NCBI RefSeq assembly: GCF_000213175.1 | Contig: NW_009799179.1 | Coordinates: forward strand, 7,487,981 to 7,551,980 | Direction of reading: 5' to 3' | From: Neurospora tetrasperma FGSC 2508 | Lineage: Eukaryota > Ascomycota > Sordariomycetes > Sordariales > Sordariaceae | DNA: 64,000 bases | In this document: piece by piece, positions 46,954 to 58,149 of the stretch | Layout of the letters: each line of letters begins with the position of its first letter | Numbering within the stretch: position 1 is the stretch's first letter | Translations under genes and position numbers: made by a program | Notes under the pieces: model-generated | The model's input: the letters and a program-made list of their open reading frames with translations, nothing else | The model's database searches: none | What the model was told of the DNA's origin: nothing

Positions 46954-49290
46954 GGTGATGAACTTGATGATGAATAGGTATGTGATGGAACAATAAGATC
47001 AGTCCGGTATGTAGTCTTCGACGGTGTATGATCACCAAGTATTTATGGAAGTCAATCGTACTTTCCTCGATCAAGTTCGGTCAAGTGTAGGTAAGCTTCA
47101 GTTCACCGCCGACACCGTCATCGCCATCGCGCACCGGCTAAATCTATGGCGTTTGGTCCCCTGCCAAGTTGTGGAACCACCACACGATGATCATCAACTT
47201 GTTGGGCTTCGCTTGTCGTTCTTGTCCTCAGCTACAGTCCAAGGCTGGTTTGTTTGTTAAGTTGATATTTCTTGCTATATTGGGCCCTATCCCTCCCAAG
47301 TTGTCCTATATCTCACAATGACAAAATGAAAGGCTCAGCACGGATCTGAAAGGCATGATCAGAATCCGAGATTGACGAAATAAGCATCAAAAACAGCATA
47401 TTCAAGGTGAAACTACATGTTAACCACAGAGCCACAATGAAATATAGAAATACCCGGCCGGATAAACATACCCGGGAAACCTGACCCGAGATCTCGAGCT
47501 AACGATCAAACCAGCTCTGGACTGTACTAGGTCAGCGCTTCCCCATCTTGACCCCCACATATCTCGGCTTCTTCCAACCTGGCATCGTCTCTCAACAGCC
47601 CTGGGCTAGCAGGCTCTCCTATACTCCTAGCCCTATACGAAAGAGATGGACTCCGATACGTGAAGTTTGGCGAAGGTGAAGTTATGCCGATCGGCGATTG
47701 AGCGATTGGCTGGCTAAACTTTGGTGGTGTATACCTCTAGCCGGTTGCAGGTGAAATAATACCTCTCTGTGTCTTACAAATGCTTGTAGAATGAATAGCG
47801 AGGTATTAACACAGCAATCATGGAATTGATCTCGGGTTTCGGGGTCGGAAGCCAGGATTGAAGCTAACCATTACATCGATCGTATTAAGATTTACGGCCT
47901 ATTAAGCATGGTCACGAATAACTCGTATGTGACGCTGTCACATATTGTAGAAAGCTTTTGTTTTGTTCCTCACCGTGACCTTCCTCCAGCCCAATGAGTT
48001 AACCGCTTCAGCCAATCTTCTAGGTAGATCTAAAGCACCTGGATATTCCAGATCACTTACCAACTTCCGACAACTTGACAAAAATGTTTCGTTTATTCCT
48101 ATTCGACCATTCACAGTTGCCTTCACCAGTCTATCTTAGTGTAAACTCCGGCAGATTGTACTCATCCTCATCGCCACTGCATCGAGACCGCCCTTGTCCC
48201 CTTGACAGAGACCGGAACCCAGCTACCTCTACCCAAGAATAAGATCCACAATGAAACCGACCTCAATCCCCAGAGAAGATAAGGTATAACATACAGATTC
48301 CATGCCCGGCGTACCACAACCCAACCCTCAATTCTGGCAGCTTGCTGAATTCTACATGAGATCGAGCATCGCCGACCTCCTTCTTTCTTTTACCCATGTC
48401 ATTTCTCCTCCGTTGCTTCCATGGACTCATCAACACGGCTCGGCACATACAGCCACTTACTCGGACACACATGAATCAGTTCAGACACACCCACTCACGC
48501 CCTCAAACGGACAATCTCCATCACGAATCCATTTACGCCAGTCTTGAGTTCATCTCTAAGGTACATAACATGAAAATATGTCACCTAGAAAGCTAGACGA
48601 AGCAAAACTGCAGGTGCCTTCCTCCCGAGCAAACATGTCGCTCATATGTTGCTCACGGGCTGCTTATCTCCAATGGGACCCGAAAGGCGGCATCAATCTG
48701 CCGGTTAAATGACAGCACACATATCAAACAACTTAGCACTTTTGCCAGGCTGATGGCAGGACCAATCTTGTCCTTTGGAAGTAACGATATATTGGTCTAG
48801 TGATCATATTTTCGACTTCATATATACACACGCTCGTCGAGTGTCTCCCATACCTGGATTGGAAGTACTTTGTACGTGGATTGCTTCCCGGTGGATGAGA
48901 TGCTGTCACACGGAATTTGGAGCCCCATTCGCCATCTTGCTGTGTGGGTGCAGAAGGGTAGAGAACTCAGATATCATCGGAGTAAGACCCAGGCAACATA
49001 TGCGGGCGTTTAAGCCCAAATGCCGATGTGGCTCGGGATTGCGTTCGTGGGGACCTTAATTGCTTTGGCTGTGATTGAGAGAAATAGTACCCGTGACTTG
49101 GTGAATCATAGAGGCAACGTAGACGTAGGCAATAAAGAGGGGGTTTGGCTCTCTCCCCTTGTGTGGTAGGCGGGCTTGCCCTTATATTTGCGTCAGTCCA
49201 CTCGTGTGCCTCTTTTTCTATCGCAGTAGCTGGATCCTCGCCACCATCGCACTCGAGTCATTGCTCAACCATTTCATTCCATTACCAGCC
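46954..49290. promoter_or_regulatory. Shared upstream region of lactonase and AA9 genes
   Basis: 2.3 kb between two divergent genes for secreted proteins. No gene inside is supported. A TATA-like stretch (TTATATTTG) lies at about 49182, roughly 110 bases before the AA9 start. No regulator site is claimed. Confidence 0.5.
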
Positions 49291-50513
49291 ATGAAGTCCT
49301 CACTTTTAGTCGTCCTGACCGCCGGACTAGCTGCCAGGGATGCAATCGCCCACGCCATCTTCCAACAACTCTGGGTAGACGGCGTCGACTACGGCTCCAC
49401 CTGTAACCGCCTTCCGACCTCCAACTCCCCCGTTACCAACGTGGGAAGCCGAGATCTTGTGTGCAATGCCGGTACGAGGGGTGTTAGTGGGAAATGCCCC
49501 GTCAAAGCAGGCGGGACCGTGACGGTGGAGATGCACCAGGTGAGTTCTACTTCCCTAAACGCCCTCCTGTTCCTTTCAGGTATCAGCCCAGCCACACATC
49601 TCCATTCCAACTTTTTCTTACCTAGCATATAACTAACCCAAACCTCTAAACCCCAAACAGCAACCAGGCGACCGCTCCTGCAATTCCGAAGCCATCGGCG
49701 GCGCCCACTGGGGTCCGGTGCAAATCTACCTCTCCAAAGTTTCCGACGCCTCCACCGCCGACGGTTCTTCGGGCGGGTGGTTCAAGATCTTCTCCGACGC
49801 ATGGTCGAAAAATTCCGGCGGGCGCGTAGGTGACGACGACAACTGGGGCACGCGCGATCTGAATGCTTGCTGCGGGCGAATGGACGTGCCAATCCCCAAG
49901 GACCTGCCCAGCGGCGATTACTTGTTAAGAGCCGAGGCGCTGGCGTTGCATACGGCTGGCCAGAGTGGCGGGGCGCAGTTTTATATGTCTTGTTATCAGA
50001 TTACGGTTTCAGGGGGCGGCAGCGCGAACTATGCGACGGTCAAGTTTCCGGGGGCGTATAGGGCCAGTGATCCCGGCATTCAGATTAATATTCATGCGGT
50101 GGTGAGTAATTATGTGGCGCCGGGGCCGGCGGTTGTAGCGGGGGGTGTGACGAAGCAGGCGGGGAGCGGGTGTACCGGGTGTGAGTCGACTTGTAAGGTG
50201 GGGAGTTCGCCGTCGGCGGTGGCACCGGGTGGAAATCCGGTAAGTGGCGGGTCGGATGGGAATGCCCCCGAGGTGGGCGAGCCGAGTGGTGGTGAGGGTA
50301 GTCCAAGTGCGCCGGGCGCTTGTGCAGTTGCTGCGTATGGACAGTGTGGTGGTGATGGATACTCTGGCTGCACGCAGTGCGCGGTAAGTGAAATTCTTCT
50401 CTTCTTGAAGGCGTGGATGAAGTTCGTGCTGACAATGGTGAACCCGACAGAGCGGATACACGTGCAAGGCTGTCTCACCTCCCTATTACTCGCAGTGTGC
50501 CCCAACCTCGTAG
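49291..50513 (+). CDS. AA9 lytic polysaccharide monooxygenase with CBM1
   Basis: AA9 enzymes are secreted copper enzymes that oxidatively cut cellulose and related glucans. Three exons, 49291-49539, 49661-50383 and 50451-50513, encode 344 aa. The signal peptide MKSSLLVVLTAGLAARDAIA is followed directly by His21 (HAIFQQLWVDGVDYGSTCNR), which after cleavage becomes the copper-binding N-terminal His. The second copper His is in LLRAEALALHTAGQSGGAQ, and QFYMSCYQITVSG carries the axial Tyr. Other family blocks: GHW-like GGAHWGPVQIYLSK, DLNACCGRMDVPIPKDLPSG. A Gly/Ser/Pro-rich linker leads to a C-terminal CBM1 split over the last intron: CAVAAYGQCGGDGYSGCTQC, then ASGYTCKAVSPPYYSQC, with conserved Cys and aromatic residues. 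The upstream ATG-like frame start at 49159 lacks support. C1 or C4 preference cannot be told from this reading. Confidence 0.96.
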
Positions 50514-51556
50514 GGTCATATTAACTGGTTGGGTAACTTGCTCATAGGAGACTTGGTTTTGGATCTTGCCGCCGGGCTAGCAAGATGGATAATCTGCGAG
50601 TAGGCAGCACCACTGGTCTTTCGATAGCGAAACACCGTCGTATTGATCTCTCCTGGACAAAAGTTGTCATCGATGGTCCTATACCCTTTCTCGCCCGCAG
50701 CCGCAGGGTTGGTCATCGTCGCTTTCTTGTTTCTCTCGTCATAGGCTTCCCACTCCCTGTCGCCCGGCCTGCGCTTCTGATCCCGCCCCGGTGGAGTTGT
50801 GCACGCCTGTGTCCTCGAAGACATAGATTCTCCTGTCTCTGTCTGATTCAGAATGCGGGGACCGCAGACAAAGAGCGTTTCCCCAATGTGGTACTCGAGA
50901 CGGAGGTATCTGATTGTATGTCGTGCTTCTGTGGATGGACCCTTGGATGTGGTGGAAGTTGACTGGGCTGCTGGGGTACAAGTAACAGGGAATGCCAAGA
51001 CGCAACGTTGCCGAGCACGTGCAGAAAGGTGGGGCATCGTCGGCAGCAGCCCTGTTTGACTATCTCCACTTATGACCTCCTTCCATTCTCTATCCTTCCT
51101 CCATCTTTCGTCAATTTGAGACACAGACTCATGTCACGCCTAGTACTAGCACCATGCGCTACTTGTTTTACACGACAACAGCCGTGGACGGAAAGGCTCT
51201 TTGACAAGCCTACCCAAAGATATACTTACCTACTCTCAACGAACTCATTTGATCGAATTGACAAAACGGGTCAGGCCGGCCGACTCCTCCGTGGATCAGG
51301 ACAAGACCCGATGGCCACTGGCAGCGTTATCTTCTTTCTACACCATGCGATATAGACCGAATCGTTCGTACAGATAGACAACGTAACTCGATATCAACCA
51401 ATGGGTGCGTTTTAACCGGCTTCGATAACCATTCGAAGTCCAACAGGTCTCCAATCTACCCTGCCAGTGGTGCTGTCGGTGTAACCACATCGCGTGGTTG
51501 CATCTCACCCGGAAAGTTCCAACTGATAAGCAGGGCTCTAAAGTGACCAACAACAG
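50514..51556. other. AA9 3' flank
   Basis: One kilobase of normal composition between the AA9 gene and the fossil repeat. Overlapping frames (such as 50516-51124 minus, 202 codons) have no domain or splice support. Confidence 0.5.
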
Positions 51557-51629
51557 TTCCCACACTCAATCGCCTGTACAGTCTTGGCGGGGTGTGTGCG
51601 TGCACACACACACAGACACACCGCATTTG
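51557..51629 (+). repeat. Left terminal inverted repeat
   Basis: Starts TTCCCACACTCAATCGCCTG and runs through a CA/TG-rich stretch to CCGCATTTG. The outer 32 bases match the right copy except for one base; the CA/TG part is more diverged, mostly by transitions. Confidence 0.85.
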
Positions 51630-54600
51630 ACAAATCTGGCTATTTGACATCGCTTTACACGATTCAACTCGATCGTTTAATATTGAAATCTGGCCAAAAC
51701 TGGTATAAAAAGTCGATATTTTAATGCTCTACATTGTACAGTTGTCTATTTTAATATTTACATTGTCTTTTAAACCGTTGTCAATATAGTACGCTACCCT
51801 AATACCCATTAAAAGGTATTAATAATAATAATGTTAGTAAATAACGAATATTCTAACGACGTCGCTAAGATTATTAGTATAAGCGTAAAGAGTATATAGA
51901 AATATAAATATACTCTATCAGATATTAGTAAAGTATTTCTACTAATGCGAACTCCCTAAAATACTAGAAAGCTTCCTATATAGGCGCTTGAGGTATAGCG
52001 TATACTATATTACTCCCTATACTTTATTAATTATAATTAATATTATAAAAGAAATTATAAACCTCTTTATATTGAAACCCGATTTATACTTCGACGAAAT
52101 TTATATCTTTCTAATTAATGAGTATAACGTATACGTTTCAACCGAAATTGTATAGCGGCACCTTCGATAGAAAAAGTAGAAGAAGAAGTAAATCTATATA
52201 AAGGTATTATAATAATCCCCTATATTAATAGCTAAGTAGATATTAAAGATTTCTTTATTTATTATAAAGATATTTATATTCTATAACGAGTTTAGTACAA
52301 ATTAAAGGGATAGTGTTTATTATATTAGTTAGGTACTTTATAGTACTATTATAATAATATTAAATAAGTTTATTCGTAGTATATGGTATTATCTCCTTCT
52401 AATTATTATAGTAAATAGACTATTTAATATATTAGTATTTAGAGGTATAATAAATTTAGCTAGGGTTTAGGACTAAATAGTAAAATACCTACTCTCTAAA
52501 ATAAATTTATTTCCTAGTTGTAATAATATTTTAGTAATAAATAATACTAATTAATACCCTCGTACCGAATTCCAGCACGTATATAATTAGAAGGGGGTTC
52601 TATTATAATATTTACTACTCTACTCTCCCGAATTCAACTCTATCGAAGTATACTTTAGTAACTTTAAATAGTAATTTAAAAAGATATATCGTAACGAAAG
52701 TAATAATAAAATATTAAACAACGACTTTATTACGTTCCTTAAGCAATTAACGTAGGATGTAGGGTATAGAATATAATAGATCCGTAGCTATTTTAAGAAT
52801 GTAAAGCTAATAATAAATTAATTTAATAATATTAATAAAGAGTATAGGGAGTTATATACTAATGAACTAATCGAATATAAAGAGACGGGTACTATATTTA
52901 GGCGGCGGTAGAGAGTATAGAAGGAAGAGATGGATTTATATATATTAAATTGAATTATATACTAGAAATACTAAAAATACTAGAAATACTAGAAGTACTA
53001 AAAGTGCTAGAAATTATATTTATTTATATAATAATACTAAAATATTAGAAACCCCCCTCTTTCGCTATAAATTAATTTGTAATATCGTTATCCCTTACTA
53101 GGACTATTAATAATAATATTGCCCGCTATAAAAACGAGAGTTCTAACAACGCTATACTCGAATATAGTATTAAACCAGAGGTCTAAAATATACGCTAATT
53201 GATTAAATTATAGTAATAGGGGTTAGAAAGTATATTTACTATAATTTAATTATATTACTAGTACCGTATATTTAATTTTAAGGAAATCTTTAATACTGTC
53301 TTTAAATACCGTATAGAAGTTATAGTTAAATTCTAGCCTTATAAACTACTTTGCCGGCTATTCTCTAAGCGTAAATATATTAAGCGGCGCCTCTTTATTC
53401 TAAAACTTATTCCTCAAAACGATTAGAATTCTATATATTAATATTATTTTAATTAACGTTCCAATATAGTAACGCTTATAGAACGCTTTAAAGAATTTAG
53501 TAATAATTTCTTTAATTAGCTAATTAAATAAGGCGGAGGGTAATAATAATGAATGAAGATTAAGAGTCGAAAGTATAAATAAATATAATATAAATAACTC
53601 TCTAGCCTCTACTAGAAATTCTCTAATCCCTTTACTCTCGTCCTCCTCGTCTACTACTAATAGTAGTACAATTAATAGCGGTACGGATAGCTAAATAAAA
53701 ATTATAATCGCTATAGAAATAGGAGAAGGATTAATATTAGCACGCTTAATAGTAAGAGTCTCGCGGTCGGTCGGGTGCCTATAGAATATAGTAGTAAAAT
53801 AATTTGAAGGCGTATACGAATTAATAATTACTACTTTACCCAGTAGGAGGAAAGTACCTATTATATTATAATTATAACTACCTACAATTACTAAATTAGT
53901 TATAGAGCCGCCGGCGGTATAAAGAGGAGGTAATTGAATTTAGGGAAATTAAAAGTAAGGAGGGAAATATTAGTAGGGTAACGGGTATAACGGGTATAAG
54001 GGAAAAGGGTATAGTTAGTATAAACCTCTAAAATTATCTCTCCTTAGCGTAACTTATAATAGACTATTTATAATCTCTATATTAGTACTACTATTACTAC
54101 TATTAATATTATTAATAATATTAATATTAACCGGTAGATTATTACTTCCTCCTTTATATTTACTACTATTATTAGTACTAGAAGCGGTTACTACTTTATT
54201 ACCTAGTATCTTTTGTAATAAATTACCGGGCGGGTTAATTACTATAGCCTTCCCTAACGAGATTGCACGTACCTATTTACCTATATCTTTAATATTAAAG
54301 TTATAGTAGGTTATACTCCTGTTAATAATATAATATATTTAATATTTAATAGCCTTATTATAATTCTTATACTTATAATTAAAATTGTACGCCTATACCT
54401 ATACTAGTTCTTAGTATACAATACTATATAGTTTTACCTCTATACGCTCCTCTTGCTACTAGTCCTCCTCTAAATTCTTTTTAACTTCTATTAGTATAGT
54501 ATTTATTATAATACACTTAGATTTTTTAGTACTAGTTAGAATCCGTAACCCTTATAATAATAGTATATTAGCCGTTTATAGGGTAATAAAGGGATTAACT

Positions 54601-55811
54601 AAATTATAAGATAGGGTAGGAATAGAGGGTATACTATTATGGGAGGATAGAGTAATAGGGATTCTACTAATAGGCGGGTCGGTTAACCGAAATTTGAATA
54701 ATATAATAAAATAATAGTTTTAGCTAATATAATAGAAATATAATTTTATAATAATTTTATACTTAAAATTGCTATACCTATTAAAGAATTCTTTCCTAGG
54801 GATAGTCTTATTATAAATAATAACCTGGGCGTAGCGGTTATTATAGGCGGCGGTAATATAAGTAATATTATATTAAAAAATTAATTATTTTATCCCTACG
54901 GCTATATTATTATTAATAATATTTTATATATAACCTTACTATAAATATTTAATCTCTCTAAATAATATTATCCTAAACCGCTACTTGTAGAATTCGCTAT
55001 TATTTTATTTAACTTTAACTTCTTTAAATAAATTATAATCTTTAATAGGAAGTAATTTATTATAGTTAGCAGTAATATATAAACCGACTATATTAAATTA
55101 GATTTATATTAATTTAAGGTATTTAGGATATAGTAGTAGTATTAGAATAGCCGGCTTACGGGTAACGCGGGGTTAGACTAGTAATATTAAAGTAGTTAAT
55201 TTAATTGGGGAGGCTATCTCGCTATTATTATTATCTAATAAATAAAATAAAGTATTGAGAATCTACTTTTTAGGGGTAAAATAGATGGGGAGCTATTATT
55301 CGACTTCGTTATTGTTACTAGAGTCTTCTTCGCTACTAAAAATTTTAGTAGGTATTATAGGTTTAAAGGGGGATAACGGCGGCTCTAACTCTAATTCTAA
55401 CTCTAGCGCCGGATCTTTAATAGGAGCTTTCCCCTTCTTAATAGTAGTCTTCTTAGGGGTAGTCTTAATAAAAGTAATCTTCTTCTTAGGCGGAGTAATT
55501 TTAAAAATAATTTTAATAAATTATTTGACTTTATAACTCTTCTTTCTAGGGCGGGAGGAGGCGTATTATAAAATTATTAGACTAGGATCTTCCTTATTTT
55601 AATCTTTATCGAAGTAGACTATTAGCGCGCCGCTTTAAGTATAGGAGCGTTTTACGCCGGCGGGTTTTAAATTAAAAATCGCTTTGGGAGGCATTATTGT
55701 AATAGATTTAATTAATTACTAGTATTTTAATTACTTTGTACATTGAAATAGCTTTAAAATAATCTAGAAATTGTTATTAAATAATAAATTTTGACGAAGT
55801 TGTACAATATA

Positions 55812-55884
55812 GAAGTGCGGTGTGTGTGTGTGTATGCACGCACGCACCTCTTGCCAAGACTGCACAGGCGATTGAGTGTGGGAA
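55812..55884 (-). repeat. Right terminal inverted repeat
   Basis: Read on the minus strand it starts TTCCCACACTCAATCGCCTG and ends CCGCACTTC. Similarity to the left copy stops abruptly at both of its edges. Confidence 0.85.
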
Positions 55885-56125
55885 AGATAGATCGACTTAT
55901 CCAACGACTACCGTAATGTAACGTCATTTGATGTTCTAATTCCCTATCTGGGTCAACCGGCACACTTTCGCCCACATATCACCCCTACGGTTTATCCTCT
56001 CCCACGGTAATGAACGGCCACCTCTCCTTCCACTTCTCGGTAAGGACAGCGACGAAGAAAACGGCCCTGACTTCCCATCCGATTCCACTCGAGAACATCA
56101 GGGTCGAGGTAACCAAAAGCCCACC

Positions 56126-57754
56126 ATGGCTCAAGGCAACAACAACAAGGCACATGCCACCAGCAAGGATATCAAAGCACTTGTCCACCATGATACCGGC
56201 CTGGACGAAGCCATCCACTTCGAACGGTCCCTAACCTTTCTCCAAGCCTGCACCCTCTACCCCTCCGCCATCTTGTGGTCCGCCTTCGTCTCCATGGGCG
56301 TCATAATGCTCGCCTTCGACCCGCAGCTCCTGGGCAACTTGTACGCCATGCCGCAATTCCGCAAAGACTTTGGCTATCTCTATAAAAATGACTGCATCAT
56401 CAGCGCGCCCTGGCAAACCGGCCTCTCAATGGGTAATCCCGTGGGTCAAGTCGTCGGCGCTTTGATTGCGGGATACCCGATGGAGCGGTTCGGGAGGAAG
56501 TGGACTTTTGGGACTTGTGTGGCGCTGACGGCTTGTCTTATTTTTATCCAGTTTTTCGCCCGCTCGCTGCAGGTGTTGCTGGTAGGTGAGCTTTTGGGGG
56601 GTCTGGTGCTGGGGTGTTATGCCGTTATTGCACCTGCTTACTCGTCCGAGGTGTGCCCGATGGCTCTTAGGGGGGTGTTGACGAGCTATGTGAACTTGTG
56701 CTTTGTTATTGGTCAGTTGTTGGGGAACGCAGTATGTGCTGGAACGAGCAAGTTGAGCAATCATTGGGCGTATTCAATTCCGTTTGCGCTGCAGTGGTTT
56801 TGGTGCTTGGTTATACTATTGGGGCTGGCGTGGGTGCCGGAAAGTCCGTGGTGGTTGGTACGGAGGGGGAAACTGGATGAGGCTGAGATGGTGCTGCGTA
56901 GGCTGGCATCGGACAAGGTTGATGTGGGAAAGACGTTGACAGTGATTGTGGAGACGGATCGGTTGGAGCAGGAGTTGGAGATGGGGAGTACTTATTGGGA
57001 TTGCTTTAGGGGAGTGAATCTCCGGAGGACGGAAATTTCCATGGGTGTTTATTGTACCCAGGTCCTGAGTGGGATTTACCTGATCAATTATGGGACGTAT
57101 TTCTTTCAGCTCGCTGGTTTGGACAACGACGAAGCATTTGACATGGGAATTGGATTTTTAGGTAAGGCACTTGGCTCGGTATCCCTCCACTGCTTCATGC
57201 TAAAAACCCATTTCTCTACAGCCGTCGGCTTCCTCGGCACTATCATTTCCTGGCCCCTGTTAATCCGCTACGGTCGCCGAAAGATCTACAACACCGGCCT
57301 CCTAGTCCTCGTCGTCCTTCAAATCATTATTGGCATTCTCGACTGCATTCCTGGCCGGCCCAGTGGCGTTATTTGGACCGAATCCTCACTGATGCTAGTA
57401 TGGAACTTCTTCTACGATATATCTGTCGGCCCCGTCTGCTTCGTCATTATATCCGAAGCCAGCGCCACCAGGGTGCGATCCAAGAGTATTGCCCTGGCGA
57501 CTGCCGCTCAAGGCGCTCTTGGCTGTGTGATGACGGTTGCAATTCCTTATATGATCAACCCTGATCAGGCGAACATGCAGGGGAAATTGGGTTTCTTCTT
57601 TGGGGGTCTTACTGCGATGTGCCTGGTTTGGTCGTTTCTGAGGGTTCCGGAGACGAGCGGGAGGACGTATGAAGAATTGGATATTCTATTTGAGAGGAAG
57701 GTTGGAGCAAGGCAGTTTGAAAAATACGTTATTGAGAGTGAAGGTGTCGACTGA
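56126..57754 (+). CDS. MFS sugar permease, maltose/alpha-glucoside type
   Basis: Proton-coupled sugar uptake across the plasma membrane. Two exons, 56126-57161 and 57222-57754, encode 522 aa; the 60-nt intron (GTAAGG to CTACAG) keeps the frame and joins MGIGFL to AVGFLGT. Sugar-porter marks: GALIAGYPMERFGRKWTFGT (loop 2-3 with the Gly-Arg motif), APAYSSEVCPMALRGVLTSY (the PAY-x-SE-x-x-P-x-x-x-RG block after TM4), VPESPWWLVRRGKLDEAEMV (PESPRWL-type motif), LIRYGRRKIYNTG (loop 8-9) and C-terminal VPETSGRTYEELDILFERKV (PET-x-GR-x-x-EE). About twelve hydrophobic segments fit. The N-terminal cytosolic part and the FERKVGARQF-type end match fungal alpha-glucoside permeases rather than hexose carriers. 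It lies 240 bases from the fossil repeat. Confidence 0.92.
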   Translation: MAQGNNNKAHATSKDIKALVHHDTGLDEAIHFERSLTFLQACTLYPSAILWSAFVSMGVIMLAFDPQLLGNLYAMPQFRKDFGYLYKNDCIISAPWQTGLSMGNPVGQVVGALIAGYPMERFGRKWTFGTCVALTACLIFIQFFARSLQVLLVGELLGGLVLGCYAVIAPAYSSEVCPMALRGVLTSYVNLCFVIGQLLGNAVCAGTSKLSNHWAYSIPFALQWFWCLVILLGLAWVPESPWWLVRRGKLDEAEMVLRRLASDKVDVGKTLTVIVETDRLEQELEMGSTYWDCFRGVNLRRTEISMGVYCTQVLSGIYLINYGTYFFQLAGLDNDEAFDMGIGFLGKALGSVSLHCFMLKTHFSTAVGFLGTIISWPLLIRYGRRKIYNTGLLVLVVLQIIIGILDCIPGRPSGVIWTESSLMLVWNFFYDISVGPVCFVIISEASATRVRSKSIALATAAQGALGCVMTVAIPYMINPDQANMQGKLGFFFGGLTAMCLVWSFLRVPETSGRTYEELDILFERKVGARQFEKYVIESEGVD

Positions 57755-58149
57755 GATGAGGATCTCTTCGGTACGTATTGTTAACCCAAGAGGTGCATAT
57801 AGCAAGATTATGGGAATGATGATTTCTCTTATGCGCTGTTGACTATGTCTAGGAAATACCTGTGGCTTTGGCATTCCAAGGAACGTGTTCGTCCGATTTC
57901 TGCCCCGTGGGCCTCCCGTGTGCTAGACAAACTCCAAGTTGGAAATAATGTACGTGATCTATCATCCGCAATATCTCGCTAGTTTCTGGGCTTCACCTTG
58001 AAGAAGTACGAAGGCCTCGCCAACGAATGTGTTAGCCTAGAGCACAAGCCCATCATTTGGAAAAAAAGAAAAGAAAAGAAAAGAAAAGAAAAGAAAAAAA
58101 GTAAAAAAAAAAAAAAGAGGCACGAGAACTGACAACCTGTTCAAGTTGT
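57755..58149. other. Convergent intergenic region with simple repeat
   Basis: Holds the permease 3' flank and the A-rich repeat listed next. Confidence 0.5.
58061..58118 (+). repeat. (AAAAG)n microsatellite
   Basis: About seven AAAAG units followed by a near-pure A run. Confidence 0.9.

Larger units (their letters stand above)
51557..55884. mobile_element. Fossil repeat with terminal inverted repeats and RIP-like A+T-rich interior
   Basis: A 4.3-kb block with inverted copies of about 73 bp at its ends and an interior (about 51660-55760) that is visibly dominated by A, T and TA steps, in sharp contrast to both flanks. This composition is what RIP leaves in Sordariomycete repeats. The interior is heavily broken in all frames and no protein domain can be named. 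On the minus strand a Lys-rich then Glu/Leu-rich patch is discernible near 55300-55530. Inverted ends favour a DNA transposon, but no clear target-site duplication was found, so the class is unresolved. It looks old and dead. Confidence 0.7.

Noticed and set aside
55285-55536. 83-codon hydrophobic plus-strand frame as a membrane protein
   Set aside because: It lies in the A+T-converted fossil repeat, where codons for Leu, Ile, Val and Lys arise by composition.
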